Assembly (NCBI GenBank): GCA_929200485.1
Contig: CAKMZU010000148.1
Span: forward strand, 1-8,656
DNA: 8,656 nucleotides
Direction: 5' to 3'
Source: an uncultured Gammaproteobacteria bacterium
Lineage (GTDB): Bacteria; Pseudomonadota; Gammaproteobacteria; Pseudomonadales; DT-91
Shown: positions 1 to 5,687 of the stretch, piece after piece
Numbering within the stretch: position 1 is the stretch's first letter
Layout of the letters: every line of letters begins with the position of its first letter
Notes under the pieces: model-generated
Told to the model about the DNA's origin: nothing
What the model saw: only the letters and a program-made list of their open reading frames with translations
Database searches by the model: none
Position numbers and translations under genes: made by a program

Positions 1-2
1 TG

Positions 3-212
3 GATTTTTCTAAAGCGCTGGCTCATCAGGTGAACAGGCCATGCTTTTTTCCATTGCCTGATTTTATCATAAAGCTGGCTTTTGGTGAGATGGGCGAGAG
101 TTTGTTGCTGTCAAGTGCAAAGGTAATACCCCAACGATTGATGGATTATGGCTTTCAATTTCAATCAATATCCATTGTGCAGGCATTTAAGAATTCATTT
201 AACTCGACATGA
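3..212 (+). CDS. TIGR01777-family (YfcH-like) NAD-dependent epimerase, C-terminal fragment
   Basis: This is an open frame entering from the left edge and ending at TGA 210-212; 69 codons are visible. The fragment begins DFSKALAHQVNRP and contains PLPDFIIKLAFGEMGESLLLSS followed by PQRLMDYGFQF. It matches the conserved C-terminal DUF1731 region of TIGR01777 epimerases (pattern: fs..LA..l.RP...P.P.f.lkl..GEma..lLl.sq.v.P.rL...GF.F). The Rossmann NAD(P)-binding part lies outside the window. These proteins are atypical extended SDRs whose substrate is generally unknown. A GTG at 30 would open a shorter frame, but the homology starts upstream of it, so this is a truncated gene and not a short ORF. 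It converges on the exported protein at 237-683 with only 24 bp between the stops and no obvious terminator. The family call is from memory of the motif, without a search. Confidence 0.85.
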   Translation, partial: DFSKALAHQVNRPCFFPLPDFIIKLAFGEMGESLLLSSAKVIPQRLMDYGFQFQSISIVQAFKNSFNST

Positions 213-236
213 TGGTATTTACATTATTGTTAGCGT

Positions 237-683
237 TTATTTTATTTTTATCATTGCCTTTAGAATTTTACCCTCACTGAAGACCATTTTTTCTTCTTCA
301 ATGATGTCGTTTTTGGCAAGTTCAGCTAACAAATCATGCAATCCAGAATGATACATGAAAAGTGTAGCATTTTCATACGTAGGTACGTGTAATATGGTTT
401 GATCCTCTTTGCCTTCTTTACCCTCTTTGATTGATGTTGTAAAAAAATCAACTTCTGGTTGGGGGCCGTAGGCTTTTACTTCAACAGCTTTTAAGCCGTA
501 GGGTTTGATTTGATCACTCTTATCAAGGATAAATAATTTAAAAATTTTAAGGGTATGATAATTGCCGCCTAAATCAAATTTTTTTTCAAAAACAAGATTG
601 AAGCTTTTGGCCATAACGCCAGCATGACAAAGAGGCAGAAGTAGAGTTAAAAAAAATACAAAAAGGCTAAAAACAATTTTCAT
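237..683 (-). CDS. Unrecognised small exported protein
   Basis: A 148-residue protein that I do not recognise. Residues 1-21 form a classic Sec signal peptide: a Lys at position 2, a long Phe/Leu/Val core, and a likely cleavage after LCHA before Gly22. There is no lipobox, so a soluble periplasmic or secreted protein is more likely than a lipoprotein. The mature part is about 127 residues with no cysteine and no further membrane segment. It is lysine-rich and has a short repeated EGKEGKE patch at residues 87-93, encoded by imperfect 9-bp repeats. The ATG at 683 is supported by the signal peptide and by an upstream AGGA-type ribosome site about 10 bases away on the minus strand. It is divergent from the SDR gene at 1002 across a 318-bp spacer. 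Function is unknown; gene reality is well supported by the signal peptide. Confidence 0.75.
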   Translation of the reverse strand: MKIVFSLFVFFLTLLLPLCHAGVMAKSFNLVFEKKFDLGGNYHTLKIFKLFILDKSDQIKPYGLKAVEVKAYGPQPEVDFFTTSIKEGKEGKEDQTILHVPTYENATLFMYHSGLHDLLAELAKNDIIEEEKMVFSEGKILKAMIKIK

Positions 684-795
684 CGTTAATCAATCCTCGT
701 AAAGAAACCAATGATAAATTTTTCGTGGAATTAAAATAATATATGTAAATATAAATTGTAAATTTTTGAACGTTCTATCGCTATATATAGCTAAG

Positions 796-824
796 ATAAC
801 CTGTATAGAGTATTTATAACCTGT
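796..824. repeat. 9-bp direct repeat with 20-bp periodicity
   Basis: Two exact copies of ATAACCTGT (796-804 and 816-824) sit in the divergent spacer, 20 bp start to start, or about two turns of the helix. This phasing is typical of tandem regulator sites, but it could be chance in AT-rich DNA. Confidence 0.4.
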
Positions 825-942
825 TTTAGCTCTTAGTTCATCGTGCTTAGAGTCCTTGTGGCTAAAATTGTTCAGGGTGGCGGGTAAAAATACAATTAAA
901 CCTTCAAGCCATGGCATTTGATGAATATACGTCTGATTTTCG

Positions 943-970
943 TTGTGTTGGTGTTATAGATGCATAGAAT
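943..970 (+). promoter_or_regulatory. Possible sigma70 promoter for the SDR gene
   Basis: The -10 is TAGAAT at 965-970 (five of six to consensus). A weak -35, TTGTGT at 943-948, lies 16 bp upstream. Transcription would start near 977 and give a leader of roughly 25 bases containing the AGGAGG ribosome site. The weak -35 limits confidence. Confidence 0.35.
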
Positions 971-987
971 GAACGCTAAAAGTTGGT

Positions 988-993
988 AGGAGG
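988..993 (+). promoter_or_regulatory. Strong ribosome binding site for the SDR gene
   Basis: A perfect AGGAGG lies 8 bases before the ATG at 1002. An in-frame TTG at 999 would leave only 5 bases, so this site favours the ATG. It is the strongest ribosome site seen in the window. Confidence 0.8.
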
Positions 994-1001
994 AATTATT
1001 G

Positions 1002-2057
1002 ATGGCACAAATCGATCAATCAAAACCCGTGTTGGTAACGGGAGCAACCGGCTATGTTGCCGGTGTTCTGGTAAAAAAATTATTGGAGCAGGGGCTGACT
1101 GTGCATGCCCCCGTTCGAGATGCCGGTAATGCAGAGAAGCTAAAATACCTGAATGCTATTGCAGAAAATTCACCGGGGGCAATCAAGTATTTCGAGGCAG
1201 ATCTATTAGAAGAAGGCTCTTATGATGAAGCTATGCAGGGTTGTGAGCTTGTTTATCATACGGCTTCACCCTTTAAGCTGGCGGTAGATGATCCACAAAA
1301 AGATTTAATCGACCCGGCGTTAAAGGGAACAAGAAATGTTCTCGGTAGCGTCAATCGTACCGAGTCGGTTAAAAGGGTTGTGGTGACAAGTAGTGTTGCT
1401 GCTATATACAGTGATAATTCTGACTTGGATAAAATCGCCAATGGTGTTTTCACCGAAGAGCACTGGAATACCGGGTCTTCGCTAACACATAACCCTTATT
1501 ATTACTCAAAAACATTGGCTGAGAGGGAAGCCTGGGAGATTCAAGGGAAACAAAATCGATGGGATCTGATAACGATTAACCCGTCTTTGGTCATAGGCCC
1601 GGGTATTAATCCTTACGCAACCTCTGAAAGTTTCCATCTGATTAAACAGTTTGGTGATGGCACACTGAAAGCTGGCATGCCTAAAATGGGATTGGGAGCT
1701 GTTGATGTTAGAGATGTTGCCGAAGCGCATTATGCTGCAGGTTTTAACGCTAATGCACATGGTCGTTATCTAACCTCGGGCCATAATTCGGATATGTTTG
1801 AACTCGCTCAGGCTTTGATGTCTAAATATGGCGCGGATTACCCTATTCCTAAAAAAGTTTTACCCAAATGGCTCGTCTGGATGCTAGGGCCTATCATGGA
1901 TAAAGCGGTGACACGCACTATCGTATCACGTAACGTAAATAGGCCTTTTCGAGCAGATAACACTAAGGTTAGAGATGAATTAGGCATTGAGTTTCGCCCA
2001 CTGTCTGAGTCAATGAATGACTTTTTTGGTCAGATGATTGAGGCATCGATTCTATAG
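1002..2057 (+). CDS. Dihydroflavonol-4-reductase-like extended SDR, NAD(P)H-dependent
   Basis: A 351-residue extended short-chain dehydrogenase/reductase of full length for the DFR/cinnamoyl-CoA reductase-like group. The Rossmann motif TGATGYVAG is at residues 13-21. VRD at 38-40 places an Arg where DFR-like enzymes bind the NADPH 2'-phosphate. D67 lies in the EADL turn, and YHTASP at 85-90 is the usual strand-4 motif. S130/S131 in VVTSSVAAIY, with Y166 and K170 of the Tyr-x3-Lys motif, complete the catalytic set. INPSLVIGPG (192-201) and DVRDVAEAH (235-243) are hallmark segments of this subfamily. The likely reaction is reversible reduction of a carbonyl or aldehyde in the cytoplasm; the bacterial substrate is unknown and plant flavonoids should not be assumed. 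ATG 1002 is chosen over TTG 999 for ribosome-site spacing. It appears less AT-rich than the hypothetical genes around it and is probably a single-gene unit. Confidence 0.9.
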   Translation: MAQIDQSKPVLVTGATGYVAGVLVKKLLEQGLTVHAPVRDAGNAEKLKYLNAIAENSPGAIKYFEADLLEEGSYDEAMQGCELVYHTASPFKLAVDDPQKDLIDPALKGTRNVLGSVNRTESVKRVVVTSSVAAIYSDNSDLDKIANGVFTEEHWNTGSSLTHNPYYYSKTLAEREAWEIQGKQNRWDLITINPSLVIGPGINPYATSESFHLIKQFGDGTLKAGMPKMGLGAVDVRDVAEAHYAAGFNANAHGRYLTSGHNSDMFELAQALMSKYGADYPIPKKVLPKWLVWMLGPIMDKAVTRTIVSRNVNRPFRADNTKVRDELGIEFRPLSESMNDFFGQMIEASIL

Positions 2058-2108
2058 AATAATTATTCGTAAGTCATTTTTCTGCCTTAGCTTTTTATAT
2101 GAGGTTTT

Positions 2109-2113
2109 GGGAG
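2109..2113 (+). promoter_or_regulatory. Ribosome binding site fixing the start at 2120
   Basis: GGGAG lies 6 bases before ATG 2120. The alternative in-frame TTG at 2117 would be only 3 bases away, so the ATG is preferred. Confidence 0.55.
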
Positions 2114-2119
2114 TGATTG

Positions 2120-3034
2120 ATGAATTTTATATTTTTTCGATATGTTTACATCTCGATTATGGGATGTTTATTCTTTTCAGTTTTTTTCGCTTATTCTGGA
2201 TTGGATTTATTGTTGACTGTTGTTCCGATTGGGCGCCATTCCAGTCAGGAGAAAAATCCAAAACAAGAAAAATATCCCTATCTCTACTTTACTTTGTTTT
2301 TTGTTGAAGGCCAAAATAAAAGGGAGTCTATCTATCGAACGGCTAATTTAAATTTTTCTACATCCGATGAAAAAAAATATCATACGCTATCGAGTAAATA
2401 TATTGGGCTAAACAATAATCTTAGCCTGGAACAAATTAAAAAAGGGGATGGGCTGGAATTTTATATTAGAGAGAGTGTATTAAAGAAGCATAATTTAAAT
2501 GAAAAAGATATCTCTGATAAGTTGATGGCTGGGGGATGCCAAACGACCGTAATCTATCAGATGAATGCGGATGCTCACCGAGCCTTAACCGTCGAAATTA
2601 GTAGTCGATTGTTTGAGTTTGAGAAGAATATTCGAAAATGTCAACAATTACCGCCACCGGAATTTAATTCATCTCAGGTGTTTAACATTTTTTGTGATCA
2701 GAAATACGAGGGTAATGAAAACTTCTCGCTTCTAGGGAGTCAAGTTAATGGCAAAAATATCGTTAGTTTTAGAGAGCGTGGGTGGCCATTCAGATTGAAA
2801 GTAATTGATGATGATGTTGATGTCAGTGTACTGTTACGTTCACTAAAAAATATAAAAGATCCTGTAGAAAACCCTGTTTTCGGTATGGTTGGATGGGATG
2901 TGAATGAAAAAGATGATGCTGATCAAGATGCAACAGATCGAGAAAATTTACTAGCCCATGACTCCGGTTTTTTGATTTCATTTCTAAATAGAATAAGAAA
3001 TTGTAGCTGTTTCTGTAAGTGCCCCCACGCTTGA
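2120..3034 (+). CDS. Unrecognised membrane-anchored protein with Cys-rich C-terminal tail
   Basis: A 304-residue protein of unknown function. Residues 2-35 are strongly hydrophobic and aromatic (MNFIFFRYVYISIMG onward) and look like a signal-anchor or uncleaved signal peptide. The remainder is polar and would face the periplasm or exterior. Other features are a C140, C174, C192 group, an acidic stretch with many Asp at 229-235 (VIDDDVDV), another at 263-273, and a final RNCSCFCKCPHA. That tail places cysteines at 295, 297, 299 and 301 in strict alternation next to the C-terminus. Such a tail could bind metal or become heavily oxidised in the periplasm. The stop TGA at 3032-3034 is clean and I see no frameshift. 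It starts 62 bp after the SDR and is followed 66 bp later by another exported protein, which could be co-transcribed although that gene has its own promoter-like sequence. Confidence 0.7.
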   Translation: MNFIFFRYVYISIMGCLFFSVFFAYSGLDLLLTVVPIGRHSSQEKNPKQEKYPYLYFTLFFVEGQNKRESIYRTANLNFSTSDEKKYHTLSSKYIGLNNNLSLEQIKKGDGLEFYIRESVLKKHNLNEKDISDKLMAGGCQTTVIYQMNADAHRALTVEISSRLFEFEKNIRKCQQLPPPEFNSSQVFNIFCDQKYEGNENFSLLGSQVNGKNIVSFRERGWPFRLKVIDDDVDVSVLLRSLKNIKDPVENPVFGMVGWDVNEKDDADQDATDRENLLAHDSGFLISFLNRIRNCSCFCKCPHA

Positions 3035-3056
3035 AATACTTTATTTTATTGTACGT

Positions 3057-3085
3057 TTGAACAAATTCGCTTACTGCAATCTAAT
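3057..3085 (+). promoter_or_regulatory. Possible promoter before the exported protein at 3101
   Basis: TTGAAC (3057-3062) and TCTAAT (3080-3085) are separated by 17 bp and match the consensus boxes at four and five of six positions. Transcription would start near 3092, inside the AAGGCG ribosome-site sequence. If the promoter is real, translation from it may use the downstream ATG 3113, or the first ATG in an almost leaderless mode. Confidence 0.4.
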
Positions 3086-3100
3086 AATAAAAGGCGAACA

Positions 3101-4165
3101 ATGGTAATTAAAATGAAGTCAATAAAAAGCTACGCTGCGTTTGTTGTCTCCGTTGCTGTGCTATTTTTTTCAAATCTAACTTTTTCAATTAATGATTCTG
3201 ATGCATATAATCCATTGAATGATTATAAGAAAGCGCGAGATGAATTTTTAAAATCATTGGCGTCTCTGGTCGATGTTAATGACTTACCTCTGATTCTGAG
3301 TGATACGCGGAATGATCCGAAAATCAAATACGGTGTATATGTTATTAATTTACCCGATTGTTTCAGTGGCGGAATGATTGGAGATGTAGAAAAAAAACAT
3401 CTGAAAGTCGCTGCAGCGGCGGTAGAAAAGCAAGCGGCTTTATATCATAAAATCAAAAACTCAGATAAAAGATTGTTGGCGCTTGAGTTGGTTGATAATG
3501 AATCCAGCGCTGTTGATACGTTGATTTATTATGTAACCAAAGATCCATCGAAAGGGAATGTCTACTACCGCGGTATGCTCTGTACACACAAAGGTTGCAC
3601 CTTGAATAATTATCATCATGACGAAATCGCTGATCTTGAAAATACAAAAAAAATCAAATTAGCATTTAAGCATAAGCCAAGGCTAATAGATAAAACCAAA
3701 ACGCTAAGCAATGAAGCTGTTGATCTTTCTGGGTTAACCTTGCATAAAACAGGTGGGTTGTTTGGAAATGCAGAAATTTCAGTTGCCATCCATTTTTATC
3801 ATGATGGCGCCCTGCTGCAAGATCATACGGTTATGTTGCCCTGGGCTGTAAAAGTAGGGCTGAATAAGAATAGTCAGGAACTCCCATTTTTTCAGTGGCC
3901 AGAAAATGCTACAAAGGCGGTGGCAGTGATCGTTGAAATGGGCTCAGATAGTGTCGCTTTTGATATCGCCAAAGGTATTTCAGGCATCGCTAAACTGTTT
4001 GGTGGTCTTGGTGAGAAGATAGGAGGGTTTGCTGATAAAGTGATTAAGTATGTCCATGAGAAGGAGATGAAAGACGATTATATTGGAACAGCAGTATTTA
4101 TTCGAGGTGAAGTGCCTAAAGATTTATTAACGATTGAGGAGACAGCAGTATTTCATATGAAATAA
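3101..4165 (+). CDS. Unrecognised exported protein with a glycine-rich amphipathic helix
   Basis: A 354-residue protein that I cannot assign to a family. Residues 1-29 form a Sec signal peptide (Lys at 4, 6 and 9, core AAFVVSVAVLFF, probable cleavage after LTFS before Ile30). The mature protein has C87, C161 and C166, the latter two in CTHKGC. The middle is predicted to be largely beta (VAIHFYHDGALL at 228-239, AVAVIVEMG at 273-281, IGTAVFIRGEV at 328-338). Between the last two strands lies a glycine-rich segment, residues 286-320, whose large hydrophobic residues follow a regular 4-3 heptad spacing from I289 to Y317. It reads as one long amphipathic helix inserted in a beta domain. The start at ATG 3101 follows AAGGCG by 4 bases; ATG 3113 would still leave a good signal peptide. 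Same strand as 2120-3034, 66 bp downstream. A membrane-interacting role is possible but not shown. Confidence 0.75.
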   Translation: MVIKMKSIKSYAAFVVSVAVLFFSNLTFSINDSDAYNPLNDYKKARDEFLKSLASLVDVNDLPLILSDTRNDPKIKYGVYVINLPDCFSGGMIGDVEKKHLKVAAAAVEKQAALYHKIKNSDKRLLALELVDNESSAVDTLIYYVTKDPSKGNVYYRGMLCTHKGCTLNNYHHDEIADLENTKKIKLAFKHKPRLIDKTKTLSNEAVDLSGLTLHKTGGLFGNAEISVAIHFYHDGALLQDHTVMLPWAVKVGLNKNSQELPFFQWPENATKAVAVIVEMGSDSVAFDIAKGISGIAKLFGGLGEKIGGFADKVIKYVHEKEMKDDYIGTAVFIRGEVPKDLLTIEETAVFHMK

Positions 4166-4193
4166 CTTTTTCAAAACTTATGGTATCAATAAA

Positions 4194-4231
4194 GGGTATT
4201 CTTTTTTAATCAAGATTAAGTAAGAATACCC
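4194..4231. terminator. Hairpin between convergent genes, possible bidirectional terminator
   Basis: GGGTATTCTT (4194-4203) pairs perfectly with AAGAATACCC (4222-4231). Inside the loop, TTAATC (4206-4211) is complementary to GATTAA (4214-4219), which would extend the stem. It sits in the 84-bp gap between stops at 4165 (+) and 4250 (-). No long T tract follows on the plus strand; on the minus strand TTTATT follows. That makes it a structurally good but not canonical intrinsic terminator. Confidence 0.5.
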
Positions 4232-4249
4232 CTCGATTAATTTAGTAAA

Positions 4250-4627
4250 TTAGTGCAGCCAGTCCATCGCTTTTTTAGGGTTTTCGAAGTATTGTATTTC
4301 TCCAGAGGTGAACCAATTGCCAACAGTCGTTGCTTTTTCCAGTATTTTTTTGTTGCCATAAATCGCAATTTTGTTGAATTGCTTATTATGTTTCATGCCC
4401 AATTTAAAATCATCCCAGGCTGCTCGCAGCTCCCACCCTTCGAGCTCTGTGCCATCGAAAAAGACATTAACCTCTTCGTCGGTGATTGCATCAAGCGCAG
4501 AATCGATGACAGGAGATATTTGCTCATAATCTTCATGGGTGAGTTTGCCGATGGCTTTTAATGACAAAAATATTTCATCGTCATTATTCTCTACGCCAAT
4601 GGTTAAGCCGTGTCGTTGTTCAGTCAT
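4250..4627 (-). CDS. SpoIIAA-like STAS/SEC14-domain protein
   Basis: A 125-residue cytoplasmic protein matching the single-domain SpoIIAA-like family (Pfam PF11964, formerly DUF3478) over its whole length. Diagnostic segments are IGKLTHEDYEQISPVID (residues 26-42), VNVFFDGTELEGWELRAAWDDFKLGMKH (53-80, with the near-invariant EGW and WDDFK), FNKIAIYGNKKILE (84-97) and the C-terminal IQYFENPKKAMDWL. The fold is STAS/CRAL-TRIO-like. Members are widespread in proteobacteria but their biochemical role is not established, and the name should not imply a sporulation function. ATG 4627 follows GAGG (4636-4633 on the minus strand) by 5 bases, a good ribosome site. It lies 78 bp downstream of the alkB-like gene on the same strand and could be read from it, though a weak promoter is visible in the gap. 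Confidence 0.88.
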   Translation of the reverse strand: MTEQRHGLTIGVENNDDEIFLSLKAIGKLTHEDYEQISPVIDSALDAITDEEVNVFFDGTELEGWELRAAWDDFKLGMKHNKQFNKIAIYGNKKILEKATTVGNWFTSGEIQYFENPKKAMDWLH

Positions 4628-4659
4628 AATTACCTCAACTTCTTTTAATAGGCGAAATA

Positions 4660-4688
4660 GGTATATTAATAAAAATGTGATAGGTTAA
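4660..4688 (-). promoter_or_regulatory. Weak promoter candidate for the SpoIIAA-like gene
   Basis: Read on the minus strand, TTAACC (4688-4683) and TATACC (4665-4660) are 17 bp apart, each four of six to consensus. If real, the gene can be expressed independently of alkB. The region is AT-rich, so chance matches are likely. Confidence 0.25.
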
Positions 4689-4705
4689 TCTACTGTTTTT
4701 TTTAT

Positions 4706-5464
4706 TTATTTAGACGGATCAATAATTTTTCTGAAAGTGAGATTGAGACGAGAGGAATTGGCATTTTTTCTTTTAGGAATGGCATGTTGCCAATGATCTT
4801 GAATATCGTCTTTCATGATTAACAGAGTGCCGTGTTTTAAAGGGATGGTAATTTTTTGTGAATGATCGCTGTTCCTTCTCAGGATAAAATCACGCGTTTC
4901 GCCAAAACTCACTGATGCGATGATTGTTTTTTTGCCGAGACTGGGTTCATTATCTGCATGCCAGCCCATTGAATCTTTACCATCTCGATACCAGTTCATC
5001 AGTACGCTGTTAAATGCCGTTGATGTCGCTTGTTCAATCTGCTGTTTTATTACGAGAAGTTCTCGATTCCAAGGGATTGGATGTGAGGTGATCCCTGAGT
5101 AGGTATAGGACATATTAGAGTCGCCATACCAAGCGGTTAAGCGAGGTAATGGCATGGTTTTACCAAAGAGCTTGATTTTATCCTGTCTCCACTGGGTGTG
5201 AGTAAATTCGATATTCCCGAGCTGTGATTGGTTGATGCAACGCCAATCTATTTCTCTCCAATCCCCTTTGGAGTTTGCCAGAAAATAATCCAAAAAATAA
5301 TCACTGATTTTTTTATTAAAAAAATTCTCGTAATAAATTAATTTACCATAGGGTATGCGAATAGTGAAAAAGTTACTTTTTGCATTGCATTTAGTGGAGT
5401 AAGCATTGCCTTTAGGTAAAGAAAACGGAAGTTCTGGTTCTGTTTGATTGCAGGTATCTATCAT
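4706..5464 (-). CDS. AlkB-family Fe(II)/2-oxoglutarate-dependent dealkylation dioxygenase (ALKBH2/3-like)
   Basis: A 252-residue protein with the complete AlkB catalytic core. Iron ligands are H169 and D171 in GWHADNEPSLG and H227 in DHWQHAIPK. R239 and R245 in RLNLTFR are the 2-oxoglutarate and structural arginines, equivalent to the RYNLTFR motif of Escherichia coli AlkB. PRLTAWYGD (108-115) and FNSVLMNWYRDGKDSMGWHAD (151-171) resemble human ALKBH2/ALKBH3 much more than E. coli AlkB. Members oxidatively remove methyl groups such as 1-methyladenine and 3-methylcytosine from DNA or RNA, releasing formaldehyde. The N-terminal 60 residues are less conserved. ATG 5464 is the only reasonable start, yet the bases before it form the palindrome GAATTAATTC with no visible ribosome site. 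A putative Fur box lies 67-85 bp upstream. It is possibly co-transcribed with the SpoIIAA-like gene. Confidence 0.93.
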   Translation of the reverse strand: MIDTCNQTEPELPFSLPKGNAYSTKCNAKSNFFTIRIPYGKLIYYENFFNKKISDYFLDYFLANSKGDWREIDWRCINQSQLGNIEFTHTQWRQDKIKLFGKTMPLPRLTAWYGDSNMSYTYSGITSHPIPWNRELLVIKQQIEQATSTAFNSVLMNWYRDGKDSMGWHADNEPSLGKKTIIASVSFGETRDFILRRNSDHSQKITIPLKHGTLLIMKDDIQDHWQHAIPKRKNANSSRLNLTFRKIIDPSK

Positions 5465-5487
5465 GAATTAATTCAAACGATTCAGGT

Positions 5488-5510
5488 AGGGTTATTCACC
5501 CTTATTAAGG
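5488..5510 (-). promoter_or_regulatory. Overlapping short hairpins in the alkB leader
   Basis: AGGGT (5488-5492) can pair with ACCCT (5498-5502) across a 5-base loop. The overlapping CCTTATTAAGG (5500-5510) is its own palindrome. The two share bases and cannot form together. They lie 24-46 bases upstream of the alkB start codon. Stems are short, so stability is doubtful. Confidence 0.25.
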
Positions 5511-5530
5511 TTTTTCTCTAAGATCTGAGT

Positions 5531-5549
5531 CTTGATAATTATCATTATC
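5531..5549. promoter_or_regulatory. Putative Fur box between alkB and the exported-protein gene
   Basis: The site CTTGATAATTATCATTATC matches the 19-bp consensus GATAATGATWATCATTATC at 15 positions. On the minus strand it begins GATAATGATAAT, identical to the first 12 bases of the classic box. It includes the perfect palindrome TGATAATTATCA (5533-5544). It overlaps the -35 box of a plus-strand promoter candidate and lies 67 bp upstream of alkB. Iron-responsive repression of one or both genes is inferred. Confidence 0.55.
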
Positions 5550-5560
5550 TTACTCATAAA
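5532..5560 (+). promoter_or_regulatory. Promoter candidate overlapping the Fur box
   Basis: TTGATA (5532-5537, five of six) and CATAAA (5555-5560, four of six) are 17 bp apart. The -35 lies inside the Fur-like site, the arrangement expected for a Fur-repressed promoter. It points toward the gene at 5688 and would leave a leader of about 120 bases. Confidence 0.45.
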
Positions 5561-5687
5561 TTGTTAAGTTTGCTCAGAATTCATTTTCTCATCATAACAG
5601 AGTCCTAAAGTAGTGGGATGATTGTTGGAACTAATACCAATACTCTTATGTCTGATAGGAGATTATAGTTTGTAGAAAATCAAAAAA

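Larger units (their letters stand above)
684..1001. other. AT-rich divergent intergenic spacer
   Basis: This 318-bp gap separates the exported-protein gene (-) from the SDR gene (+). It holds a perfect 12-bp palindrome GCTATATATAGC at 780-791. The 9-mer ATAACCTGT occurs at 796-804 and again at 816-824, exactly 20 bp apart. A possible promoter and a strong ribosome site for the SDR lie at its right end. A minus-strand open frame (690-917, 75 codons) crosses it but has no ribosome site and no recognisable product, so I do not call it a gene. Confidence 0.6.

Noticed and set aside
405..431. Imperfect 9-bp tandem repeat (CTCTTTGCC-like) inside the small exported-protein gene
   Set aside because: Only three imperfect units, explained by the repeated Glu-Gly-Lys codons. 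Low-complexity coding sequence, not a separate element.
690..917. 75-codon minus-strand open frame in the divergent spacer
   Set aside because: No ribosome site before its ATG, no recognisable motif, and it overlaps the promoter and repeat region of the SDR gene. It looks like chance in AT-rich DNA.
1256..1760. Minus-strand open frames inside the SDR gene
   Set aside because: Shadows of a strongly supported coding region; no motifs or ribosome sites.
2057..2068. Palindrome GAATAATTATTC at the SDR stop codon as a terminator
   Set aside because: The stem is all A/T apart from one G-C pair, has no proper loop and no immediate T tract. Too weak to call.
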